Source: an uncultured Glaciecola sp. (GTDB lineage: Bacteria; Pseudomonadota; Gammaproteobacteria; Enterobacterales; Alteromonadaceae). Taken from it: 37,342 nt of DNA. Within the stretch, counting starts at the first letter, position 1; each line of letters opens with the position of its first letter. The notes beneath the pieces were generated by a model that was not told the DNA's origin, did not search any database, and saw only the letters and a list, made by a program, of their open reading frames with translations. Positions 10,639 through 17,984 of this stretch are shown piece by piece. The DNA is taken from contig NZ_CALJHY010000012.1 in the NCBI RefSeq assembly GCF_937770335.1, forward strand, positions 1-37,342. The letters are read 5' to 3'. Position numbers and translations under genes: made by a program.

Positions 10639-10793
10639 GCCCTTTTTTGCCTGATCAACCTGGGCTTGAATACGCAGGCAATTGCGGTCATACACCGTTC
10701 TGATTGTATGGGAAGAATATGCCAATACCGGTCGTAGCGTTAGCTCGAAAAAACTGTTTTTGACGATCTCTTTTGCCACCATTACGGTCATTC
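10639..10793 (+). repeat. Dispersed intergenic repeat, copy E
   Basis: The left edge GGCCCTTTTTTGCCTGATCA is as in copy C, but the ATTGTATTTTTTGCC part is missing (internal deletion). The middle has CGGT (10685-10688) and ACCG (10694-10697) around CATAC. The right block GCCAATACCGGTCGTAGCGT and AAAAAACTGTTTTTGACG differs from copy G at 1 of the first 58 positions. It lies upstream of the mes cluster, between divergent units. Confidence 0.8.
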
Positions 10794-11009
10794 GCCTTTT
10801 CTAAAAATCAGATGAAATATACTATTAGTAGTACGTCGTTATCGCCCCAAAGCAGGTTGCATTTAATACACCCCACACGGTTAATTTGAACGGTCTGATT
10901 TTATCAACCTAATTAACTTACATCTGATAATAGATAAACAGAAATGCATGGCCATATGCCCTTTAAATCACTGAACAGTTCACCCTTACTTATAAAAGCA
11001 TGAGATTTA
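10794..11009. other. Gap upstream of the mes operators
   Basis: AT-rich sequence with no open frame that I can support. Confidence 0.3.
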
Positions 11010-11070
11010 TTCATCAATCAATGAAATAAAACCATTTTTATTCATCAAATGAATCAAGTATAAAATACTT
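11010..11070. promoter_or_regulatory. Operator region of the mes operon
   Basis: Two related palindromes occur: TTCATCAATCAATGAA (11010-11025) and ATTCATCAAATGAAT (11040-11054), about two helical turns apart. A further inverted repeat, AAGTAT-AAA-ATACTT, is at 11056-11070. A third site of the same kind stands before the LysR-type gene (13261-13276). LysR regulators bind such interrupted palindromes, and known MetR sites contain TGAA/TTCA half-sites, here in outward order. Binding by the neighbouring regulator is inferred. Confidence 0.5.
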
Positions 11071-11201
11071 ACGTTTTAACTCTGAATAAGATTACAGTTG
11101 ATTCCTAGATGTATTATTAGGGAAAAAATAAAAACTGTGATGGAAAATTTAGTTAGAGAAAAAAGTTTAAGTTTTTACATTAAATTGGGTAACAGATCGC
11201 C

Positions 11202-12179
11202 ATGAATAAAAATTTTACATTTACCATTAAAAGCATTCTTCTCGATGAAAACTATCAACCTTCAGACAATACACGTATTACAACCAACTTTGCTAATTTG
11301 GCAAGAGGAGAGAGCCGCCAACAGAACTTGAGAAGTGCTTTAAATATGATCGATAATAGTTTTAATGCATTGGCGTATTGGGATAATCCCAGAGGCGAAC
11401 GTTATTCTGTCGAGCTTGAAATCATTTCTGTCGATATTGATATTGAGGGTAGTGACCAAGCCTTCCCATCTATTGAAGTGTTGAAAACGAATATTGTTGA
11501 TCATCAAATTAATGAACGCATTGAAGGCATTGTAGGGAATAACTTTTCCTCTTATGTGCGAGATTATGATTTTAGTGTGTTACTAGGTGAGCATAATAAA
11601 GGTCAAAGCAAATTTAGCATTCCAGATGATTTTGGCGTTCTACATGGCAAACTATTTAAGCATTTTGTCAACTCAACTACTTATAAACAGCATTTTAATA
11701 AGTCACCTGTTATCTGTCTCAGTGTTTCGGATAACAAAACCTATAATCGAACTCAAAATCAACATCCTTTATTAGGTTTTGAATATCTGCCCAATGAATC
11801 ATCTTTGACTGAGCAATACTTTAAAAAAATGGGCTTACAGGTTCGTTATTTTATGCCGCCTAACAGTGTTGCGCCTTTAGCTTTCTTTTTCTTTGGCGAT
11901 TTACTTAATGATTACAGTAACCTCGAGCTTATAAGTACCATTAGCACGATGGAAACGTTTCAAAAGATTTACCGACCTGAAATTTACAATGCGAATGCTG
12001 TTGCAGGAAATTGCTATCAACCAAATTTGAAGAACTTGGATCATTCATTAACCCAAATTGTTTATGACCGAGAAGAGCGCAGTATGTTGGCCATTAAGCA
12101 GGGGAGATTTGCGGAAGAACATTTCATAAAACCATATCAAACCATGCTTGAGCAGTGGTCTGCTAATTACGCTATTTAA
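11202..12179 (+). CDS. mesX: MesX, DUF1852 putative oxygenase needed by methionine synthase MesD
   Basis: The 325-residue protein reads as a DUF1852 member (MNKNFTFTIKSILLDENYQP; the segments NFANLARGESRQQNLRSAL, LLGEHNKGQSKFSIPDDFG and AVAGNCYQPNL are typical). DUF1852 proteins (MesX) are required, with oxygen, for the folate-independent and cobalamin-independent methionine synthase MesD; the chemistry and methyl donor are not settled. No signal peptide is seen, so it should be cytoplasmic. The ATG at 11202 has only a weak ribosome site. mesD follows 27 bp downstream on the same strand, so the two form an operon, with palindromic operators 130-190 bp upstream. Confidence 0.9.
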   Translation: MNKNFTFTIKSILLDENYQPSDNTRITTNFANLARGESRQQNLRSALNMIDNSFNALAYWDNPRGERYSVELEIISVDIDIEGSDQAFPSIEVLKTNIVDHQINERIEGIVGNNFSSYVRDYDFSVLLGEHNKGQSKFSIPDDFGVLHGKLFKHFVNSTTYKQHFNKSPVICLSVSDNKTYNRTQNQHPLLGFEYLPNESSLTEQYFKKMGLQVRYFMPPNSVAPLAFFFFGDLLNDYSNLELISTISTMETFQKIYRPEIYNANAVAGNCYQPNLKNLDHSLTQIVYDREERSMLAIKQGRFAEEHFIKPYQTMLEQWSANYAI

Positions 12180-12206
12180 TTAACTCGAGGGTACAACACA
12201 TTTATT

Positions 12207-13244
12207 ATGAAAAAATTATTACCTACTTCAACGGCAGGCAGTTTACCTAAGCCCTCGTGGCTTGCAGAACCAGAAGCCCTATGGTCCCCTTGGAAATTAC
12301 AGGGTGAGGAATTAATTGATGGCAAACACGATGCGTTACGTGTGTCATTGCAAGAACAACAACAAGCAGGTATTGATATTGTCAGTGATGGTGAGCAAAC
12401 ACGCCAACATTTTGTTACTACGTTTATTGAGCACCTGGCCGGCGTTGATTTTGAGAATCGCAAAATCGTTAAGATTCGTGATCGTTATGACGCGAGTGTA
12501 CCGACAGTGATTGGTGGGGTTTCTCGACCAAAGCCTGTGTTTGTTGAAGATGCCAAGCTTTTACGCCAGCAAACTGATAAACCTATTAAATGGGCTTTGC
12601 CAGGCCCAATGACGATAATAGATACACTTTATGATGACCATTATCAAAGTCGCGAAAAGCTCGCTTGGGAATTTGCTAAAATCCTTAATCAAGAAGCTAG
12701 AGAGTTAGAAGCAGCGGGTGTTGATATTATCCAATTTGATGAGCCTGCATTTAATGTATTTTTTGATGAGGTTAATGATTGGGGGATTGCTTGTTTAGAG
12801 AGAGCAATTGAAGGGCTTAAGTGTGAAACCGCTATACATATTTGCTATGGTTATGGCATCAAAGCCAACACCGATTGGAAAAAGACGTTGGGGTCTGAGT
12901 GGCGACAATATGAAGAAGCTTTTCCAAAACTGCAAAAATCTAATATCGATATTATCTCGCTCGAATGTCATAACTCGCATGTTCCAATGGAGCTACTTGA
13001 ACTTATTCGAGGTAAAAAAGTGATGGTAGGCGCCATTGATGTGGCAACTAATAGCATAGAAACACCTGAGGAAGTCGCCAGTACCCTAAGAAAAGCACTC
13101 AAGTACGTCGATGCCGACAAGCTTTACCCTTGCACTAACTGCGGCATGGCTCCTTTATCTCGTGATGTAGCAAGGGGAAAACTACGGGCTTTAAGTGCCG
13201 GCACAGAAATCGTCCGGAGAGAGCTTTCCACCCGTAACTTATGA
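12207..13244 (+). CDS. mesD: MesD, core-type methionine synthase (MetE C-terminal-like)
   Basis: The enzyme methylates homocysteine to methionine without the folate-binding N-terminal half of MetE; at 345 residues it is the catalytic barrel only. The zinc ligands of the MetE family are visible as His211 and Cys213 (IHICYGYG), Glu253 (SLECHNSH) and Cys312 (CTNCGMAP). Other family marks are TAGSLPKPSWL near the start, SDGEQTR at 60-66, WALPGPMTI and FDEPAF. Its location next to mesX fits the aerobic MesD family. The ATG at 12207 is kept although the nearest ribosome-like site (CGAGGG) is far, about 15 bases. It is likely translated from the mesX message and controlled by the downstream LysR-type protein. 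Confidence 0.92.
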   Translation: MKKLLPTSTAGSLPKPSWLAEPEALWSPWKLQGEELIDGKHDALRVSLQEQQQAGIDIVSDGEQTRQHFVTTFIEHLAGVDFENRKIVKIRDRYDASVPTVIGGVSRPKPVFVEDAKLLRQQTDKPIKWALPGPMTIIDTLYDDHYQSREKLAWEFAKILNQEARELEAAGVDIIQFDEPAFNVFFDEVNDWGIACLERAIEGLKCETAIHICYGYGIKANTDWKKTLGSEWRQYEEAFPKLQKSNIDIISLECHNSHVPMELLELIRGKKVMVGAIDVATNSIETPEEVASTLRKALKYVDADKLYPCTNCGMAPLSRDVARGKLRALSAGTEIVRRELSTRNL

Positions 13245-13260
13245 ATAAAAATAATATTAC

Positions 13261-13276
13261 TTCATCAATCGATGAA
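13261..13276. promoter_or_regulatory. Palindrome before the LysR-type gene, shared with the mes operators
   Basis: TTCATC-AATC-GATGAA is a perfect 6-bp inverted repeat with a 4-bp spacer. Its left 9 bases equal the site at 11010-11025. It stands 39 bp before the regulator start codon, a typical place for LysR autoregulation, and 16 bp after mesD ends. Confidence 0.5.
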
Positions 13277-13314
13277 TTTAGGTCATCATTAAAGGTAAAT
13301 ATAGGAGTTAAGTG

Positions 13315-14208
13315 ATGTTAGAAAGGATCCATTTAGAAATACTCACTGCAATCAAAGATTATGGAACCCTAACTAAAGCGGCTAATTCTTTGCACTTATC
13401 TCAATCTGCGTTAAGTCACAGTATTAAAAAACTAGAGGGGCAACTTGATACTCAGATATGGAAAAAAGATGGTAGAAACTTGCGCCTTACGCCTGCTGGA
13501 GAACGCATTCAAACGCTTGCTAATAGAGTATTGCCTCAGTTTTTACACACGGAATTATTATTAAATCAAATTTCCAAAGGTGAGATGGGTTCACTACGAA
13601 TAGGAATGGAGTGTCACCCTTGTTATCAGTGGCTACTCAGGGTCATACAGCCATATCTAGAGCAGTGGCCTGACATTGATATGGATGTGAAGCAAGAGTT
13701 TCAATTTGGGGCTTTAGGTGCGTTACTTAGCTACGAAATAGATGTACTTATTACACCAGACCCGCTTTTTAAGCCTAAGATAGACTACATACCCGTTTTT
13801 GAATATGAGCATAGGCTCGTAGTTTCCGAGTCTCACAAACTGGCACAACAAGATTTTGTGCTACCGGAGCAACTAAGCGATGAAAGCCTGTTTAGCTACC
13901 CTGTAGAACCACTTAGACTCGATATTTTTAGTCAATTTCTTAACCCAGCAAAGTGTTCAGTAAAGAAACATAAATACATTGAAACGACTGAGATCATGTT
14001 GCAGATGGTCGCCGCTGGCAGAGGTATTTGTGCCTTACCCGGCTGGCTAGTGGATGAATACTCAAAATTAATGCCTATCAAAAGTATTCGTTTTGGAAAG
14101 AAAGGAATTAGTAAACAGATCTTCGTTGGTATCCGCAAGGACGAACAAAAAATCGATTACCTAAGTGATTTTATTGCTCAAGCTAAAAAAATCAAAATGA
14201 TCAATTGA
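13315..14208 (+). CDS. LysR-family transcriptional regulator, MetR-like
   Basis: The protein has an N-terminal winged helix-turn-helix (residues about 1-60; GTLTKAANSLHLSQSALSHS and LRLTPAGE are typical) and a C-terminal LysR substrate-binding domain from about 90. The segment MGSLRIGMECHPCYQWL and the late AGRGICALPGWLVDEY are MetR-like; E. coli MetR uses homocysteine as coactivator. The sequence and the position right after mesD suggest control of methionine synthesis. The start chosen is ATG 13315, 7 bases after AGGAG; GTG 13312 would be only 4 bases away. The shared palindromes before mesX and before this gene fit joint control. It might be a separate unit or read through from mesD. Confidence 0.85.
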   Translation: MLERIHLEILTAIKDYGTLTKAANSLHLSQSALSHSIKKLEGQLDTQIWKKDGRNLRLTPAGERIQTLANRVLPQFLHTELLLNQISKGEMGSLRIGMECHPCYQWLLRVIQPYLEQWPDIDMDVKQEFQFGALGALLSYEIDVLITPDPLFKPKIDYIPVFEYEHRLVVSESHKLAQQDFVLPEQLSDESLFSYPVEPLRLDIFSQFLNPAKCSVKKHKYIETTEIMLQMVAAGRGICALPGWLVDEYSKLMPIKSIRFGKKGISKQIFVGIRKDEQKIDYLSDFIAQAKKIKMIN

Positions 14209-14273
14209 ACTCGCAGCTTGGAGCGGTCATACGATTGGAAGAAAGACGACTGACTCCAATTCGCAGCTCTAAT
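14209..14273. other. Gap after the regulator gene
   Basis: Short stretch with no gene or clear terminator. It contains CGGTCATACGATTGGAAGAA, which recalls the left part of the repeat family and may be a fragment. Confidence 0.2.
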
Positions 14274-14275
14274 GG

Positions 14276-14440
14276 GCCCTTTAATCAATTTTGACGACAG
14301 GCAGCTTATTATTTTTTTTTACCTGATTAGGTAAGGTCGTCATATTGTATTTTTTGCCGAATCATAACGGGCTTAAATACGGCATAAGGAGTCATACGTC
14401 ACTCAAATATGTGTGAAAAATATTTGCCATAAGCAACCAT
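14276..14440 (+). repeat. Dispersed intergenic repeat, copy F (left block kept, right block lost)
   Basis: The left part is nearly identical to copy C (CCTGATTAGGTAAGGTCGTC, ATTGTATTTTTTGCC, CGGGCTTAAATACGGC). It shares with copy G the edge GCCCTTTAATC and the text GCCGAATCATAACGGGCTT. After CATACGTCACTC the sequence decays, and the conserved right block cannot be recognised. The stem partner of ACGGC is damaged here. Confidence 0.75.
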
Positions 14441-14750
14441 TGAGATTAGAAACTTTGATGGGCTGTTGCACTTCAAACCAGTCATTCAGCCAGTCGTTAA
14501 TTACGCCTCTTTTTGCCACACTTGTCTGCATAGAATTCAAGGAGGAACGAATGTACTCCTTGTTCAAAAATCTGCAATATCAGGGATCAGAACAGGCAGA
14601 TATTTCATCGCAATATAATCACACCCCACATAAATCTGTACCGCACGCCAGTTAGCAATCTCTAAAGGTCGGAAAAATGAGACCTGTTGCATAGCTCAGG
14701 GTGGTGTATTATTCTTCCTATACACAACATAAGCGCAATAAAATAAAAAT
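14441..14750. other. Gap upstream of the amidohydrolase gene
   Basis: An 80-residue open frame (14413-14655) overlaps the repeat, has no domain I recognise, and is not called. An inverted repeat CAAGGAG...CTCCTTG lies at 14538-14562. The promoter of the next gene should be near 14690-14740, but no good -35/-10 pair with normal spacing was found. Confidence 0.25.
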
Positions 14751-16106
14751 ATGACGATTAAACTATTAAAGAGCAGTCTACTGTTTGCTGTAATTACCCT
14801 GAGTCTTAGCTTCACTGTCAATGCTAGCGAAAACTTGAAATCTGAAGTTGAAAAAAGCTACAACAGCTATCTCAAAGATTTGTTCATTCACTTCCATCAA
14901 AACCCTGAGTTGTCTTTAGTAGAGACCAAAACAGCAGCCCGTTTAGCTAAAGAGTTAAGGCTTGTTGGCTTTGAAGTAAGCGAGGGAGTCGGTGTTGAGC
15001 TTAACGGCTTTGCGCCAAATGGTATTGTGGCCATGATGAAAAACGGTAACGGGCCCTTAGTGATGATGCGTGCTGACATCGATGGGCTGCCTGTGGCGGA
15101 AAAATCAGGCTTGAGCTATGCTTCAAAAGCAACCCAAACGTCTCCCATTAATGGCGACCAAGTACCTACCATGCATGCCTGCGGACATGATGTGCATATT
15201 ACGAGTTTGGTTGGCACTGCCCGTTATATGGCGTCTATAAAAGACCAATGGTCGGGTACCTTAATGTTAATAGGCCAGCCTGCTGAAGAAAACTTGTTGG
15301 GTGCTAAACAAATGATGGACGCAAATATCTGGAAGACCTTTGGCCAACCTGATTATGCATTGGCGTTTCATGTTACATCGTCTTTACCAAGTGGCGTGGT
15401 TAATGTCATCGAAGGTACGCCTTTTGCCGGCTCTGATAACCTAGACATGATTATTCATGGCGTTGGCGCCCATGGCGCAAGCCCACACGCTGGAAAAGAT
15501 CCTGTTGTACTTGGCTCTCAAATTGTCCTTGCTTTACAAACCTTAGTAGCTCGTGAGGTGAGTCCTCGTGATCCAGGGGTAGTTACCGTCGGGTCATTTC
15601 AAAGTGGCTCAATACATAATGTTATTTCTGACCGAGCCGAATTAAAGTTAACGGTAAGAAACACGAGTTTGGAAACCCGCAAAATACTACTTGATGGTAT
15701 TGAGCGCATTGCAAAAAATATGGGCCGAGTTGCCGGTATGCCAGAAGATAAATTGCCAGAAATCACTCTTATCTCGAGTACACCACCCACCGTTAACAAT
15801 GCTGCATTAGCTTCGCGCTTAAAAAGTCTGTGGATCGACAACATGGGTGATGAGGCTGTTTGGAGCATGGAGCCCAGAGGCATGGGAGCAGAAGATTTTC
15901 CGTATTTCACTACCGACCCCAAAATTAAGAGTGTATATTGGGCTGTTGGCGGAACAAGTGCCAGCGATTGGGCAGCCGTACAAAATGGTGAAAAATCTAT
16001 TCCTTCGCATCATAGCCCTTACTTTAAAGTCGAGCCAGAATCTGTGAAATTAGGGGTTGAAAGTACTGTCCTTGCTTTATTGGAGTTAATGCCTAAAAAT
16101 AAATAG
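14751..16106 (+). CDS. Exported M20 (M20D) amidohydrolase / aminoacylase
   Basis: This 451-residue metal-dependent hydrolase should release an acyl group from an N-acyl amino acid or related amide (hippurate or IAA-amino-acid hydrolase group). The signal peptide MTIKLLKSSLLFAVITLSLS ends near NAS at 24-26, so it acts in the periplasm, less usual for the group. Metal and active-site motifs are present: RADIDGLP at 107-114, MHACGHDVH with Cys144 and His146, GQPAEE with Glu179-Glu180, His207, the dimerisation insert (GAHGASPHAG), GMGAEDF and HHSPYF near 420. It is monocistronic between repeat copies F and G. Substrate is unknown. Confidence 0.88.
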   Translation: MTIKLLKSSLLFAVITLSLSFTVNASENLKSEVEKSYNSYLKDLFIHFHQNPELSLVETKTAARLAKELRLVGFEVSEGVGVELNGFAPNGIVAMMKNGNGPLVMMRADIDGLPVAEKSGLSYASKATQTSPINGDQVPTMHACGHDVHITSLVGTARYMASIKDQWSGTLMLIGQPAEENLLGAKQMMDANIWKTFGQPDYALAFHVTSSLPSGVVNVIEGTPFAGSDNLDMIIHGVGAHGASPHAGKDPVVLGSQIVLALQTLVAREVSPRDPGVVTVGSFQSGSIHNVISDRAELKLTVRNTSLETRKILLDGIERIAKNMGRVAGMPEDKLPEITLISSTPPTVNNAALASRLKSLWIDNMGDEAVWSMEPRGMGAEDFPYFTTDPKIKSVYWAVGGTSASDWAAVQNGEKSIPSHHSPYFKVEPESVKLGVESTVLALLELMPKNK

Positions 16107-16187
16107 TGCAGCGCTATAGGGCGAGGGCGAGCCAAATATATTCATACGGTTGAATTAATCGTGACTGGCAAGTCATCGCTCAATGCC

Positions 16188-16378
16188 GCCCTTTAATCGA
16201 TTTTGATAACAAGTCGGTTACTTGTATTTTTTGCCGAATCATAACGGGCTTGAATACGGCAATTGCCGACTGTCACTGCTTTTTAGCCAATTGGCGCTTT
16301 GTGCCAATACCGGTCGTAGCGTTGGCTCGAAAAAACTGTTTTTGACGATCTCTTTTGCCATTATTGCGGCCGTTCATC
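16188..16378 (+). repeat. Dispersed intergenic repeat, copy G (well kept, altered middle)
   Basis: Left edge GCCCTTTAATCGATTTTGAT as in copy F, then TTGTATTTTTTGCCGAATC. In the middle the usual stem is replaced by the palindrome CGGCAATTGCCG (16258-16269), followed by GACTGTCACTGC and GCCAATTGGC. The right block GCCAATACCGGTCGTAGCGT and AAAAAACTGTTTTTGACG is in full form, with GCCAA (16303-16307) pairing with TTGGC (16322-16326). It lies between the convergent genes 14751-16106 and 16564-17436. Confidence 0.8.
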
Positions 16379-16563
16379 ATTGAATTATTAATGCTAACTT
16401 TGTGCGTATTGTTGACGTTAGAGTTTACTTTACTAACGGCAGCTCAAAGCTAATTGTTGCCAGTAGGATTTCATCTAAGAACACCAACTCTGGTTTAACT
16501 AACAATAAGAATTTTTATATACTGTGTTGATTGTAGTATTTTTCAATTCAATTAATCATTCAT

Positions 16564-17436
16564 TTAATTTTGATCATACAAGATTTGTATAGATTTACTT
16601 ATGCTAACGTGCCACATAGACATATGTGACTCATCATCAAATATTTGCCACTTCAAATCTATATTATTATAATCACTGCGCTCGAGGTACTTGCTGTACT
16701 TAACCATAGTGGGTAATATTCCTTTGTTATCATCTTCTCCAGCAGAAATAAAGACTTTAGTATGTGGTAAATTCCAAGTTTCATTGTTAGAGAATTGAGT
16801 AACCGCTTGCTTTAATAACTTTTCATTGTCCCACCAAAGTGAGGGACTACTGATGCCAAATCGAGTAAAGTAGCCATCCGAATTTACCAAACAATAAGCG
16901 GTAAACAAACCAGCATATGAGTGTCCGAAAATACCTCGATCAGAATTAGTTTTGTAATTTTTATCTACGAATGGGATTATCTCAGTTTTAAGAGATTGAA
17001 GAAATTTAGCTGCACCTCCAGATTTAACTCTTCCTTTGGATAAACCATGTTTTTCTTCCATTTGTTCATCCTTCGAAGTATCTACAGATGTCGTATAGTC
17101 ATCATATCTAGAGGCATAAGGTGAAGCACTAATACCGACAATGATAACGTCTTCTATCTCATTTACCGCATCCAAACTGGTTCTTGTTCCTATGATCGTG
17201 TTGATGGAATACTTACCGTCCAAAACATATAAGACTGGATAAGAAATGGTGTTTTTCGTCGAATAATCTTTAGGAAAAGAAATGTACAATTGATAATCTT
17301 TTTCCCTTATCTTGGAGTAAATTGTATGGTCTGGTTCAATAATTCTTTTTTTTGGCTCTAATTTTTGACCAAATGCGACAGTACTAAAAATGAGTAATAG
17401 AATGGTAGCTGATATAGGTTTTAGACATTCTTTCAA
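16564..17436 (-). CDS. Exported esterase-D-like alpha/beta hydrolase (IroE/BesA-like)
   Basis: This 290-residue protein belongs to the putative esterase family that includes siderophore esterases (IroE, BesA). Signal peptide: MKECLKPISATILLLIFSTV, with the cut near FGQ at 22-24. The nucleophile Ser173 lies in FGHSYAGLF, the late histidine is His271 in DESHMSMWH, and the acid is probably in the AGEDDN segment. PVLYVLDGKYSI at 67-78 is a typical early strand. The start is a TTG at 17436 with AAGGA 7 bases upstream; no in-frame ATG gives a signal peptide. Substrate is not visible: ferric-siderophore release is possible, but no siderophore genes are nearby. Single gene on the minus strand. Confidence 0.82.
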   Translation of the reverse strand: MKECLKPISATILLLIFSTVAFGQKLEPKKRIIEPDHTIYSKIREKDYQLYISFPKDYSTKNTISYPVLYVLDGKYSINTIIGTRTSLDAVNEIEDVIIVGISASPYASRYDDYTTSVDTSKDEQMEEKHGLSKGRVKSGGAAKFLQSLKTEIIPFVDKNYKTNSDRGIFGHSYAGLFTAYCLVNSDGYFTRFGISSPSLWWDNEKLLKQAVTQFSNNETWNLPHTKVFISAGEDDNKGILPTMVKYSKYLERSDYNNIDLKWQIFDDESHMSMWHVSISKSIQILYDQN

Positions 17437-17984
17437 GTTATATTCCTTGATTGATTTTGTTTTTTAAAGTTATTTATTGAATTAAGACGATTTACTAAAT
17501 TTAGCTAGTATTAACGCTCAACCCAATGATAAAGTATCCTACCTTTGGGAGTTGTAGACTACCATCGTCAAGAGTATAAGCCCTCATTTTTTCGGCATCC
17601 AGAAATGCACCATCAAAATTTTACTTATATTTTAAAACATCATCCCCATTAGCCAGAGAGTTGATGAGCGTTTAGTGACCGCGGTCAAAAGAAAATCAAA
17701 GCTAGTAAATATTTTCACACTAAGAGAACCAGTGAGTGAGGGTTTAAGAGTAACTATGCGTTTAGAGGAGATGACTGGCACATCTGGTAAGTATAAGCAG
17801 TGTTATTCATTGGAGGAATTGCAGCCGATACATAATCATTTGGTATCTGATGAGTCGGCCTTTTCTTATATTAAAAAAAATTCATGGTTGGCAGGAATAC
17901 GTTCGTCGAACTGTAGACTCATTAAGAGTGGACTATGGTTGCAAAACCCTGGCATGGATCAAGGCAGGGCTATATATTAATAAT
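17437..17984. other. 548-bp gap with a possible broken coding sequence
   Basis: On the plus strand a GTG-started frame (17675-17980) and a second frame (17850-18062) overlap. The first reads LVNIFTLREPVSEGLRVTMR, the second WQEYVRRTVDSLRVDYGCK. They could be two parts of one frameshifted gene, but I recognise neither, and the second runs into the serine hydrolase gene on the other strand. Promoter sequences of the 16564-17436 gene should lie near 17440-17560. Confidence 0.25.

Noticed and set aside
10494-10691. 65-residue minus-strand frame
   Set aside because: It runs through the REPIN and repeat copy E, so it is repeat sequence, not a gene.
3672-16378. The dispersed repeats as integron attC sites
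   Set aside because: The layout is cassette-like, but no copy has GTTRRRY at a fixed end (GTTGGCT breaks the purine rule), the copies do not fold end to end into one long hairpin, and genes lie in both orientations.
3672-16378. A CRISPR array
   Set aside because: Repeat units are over 100 bp, diverged, and separated by kilobases with genes; no cas genes are present.
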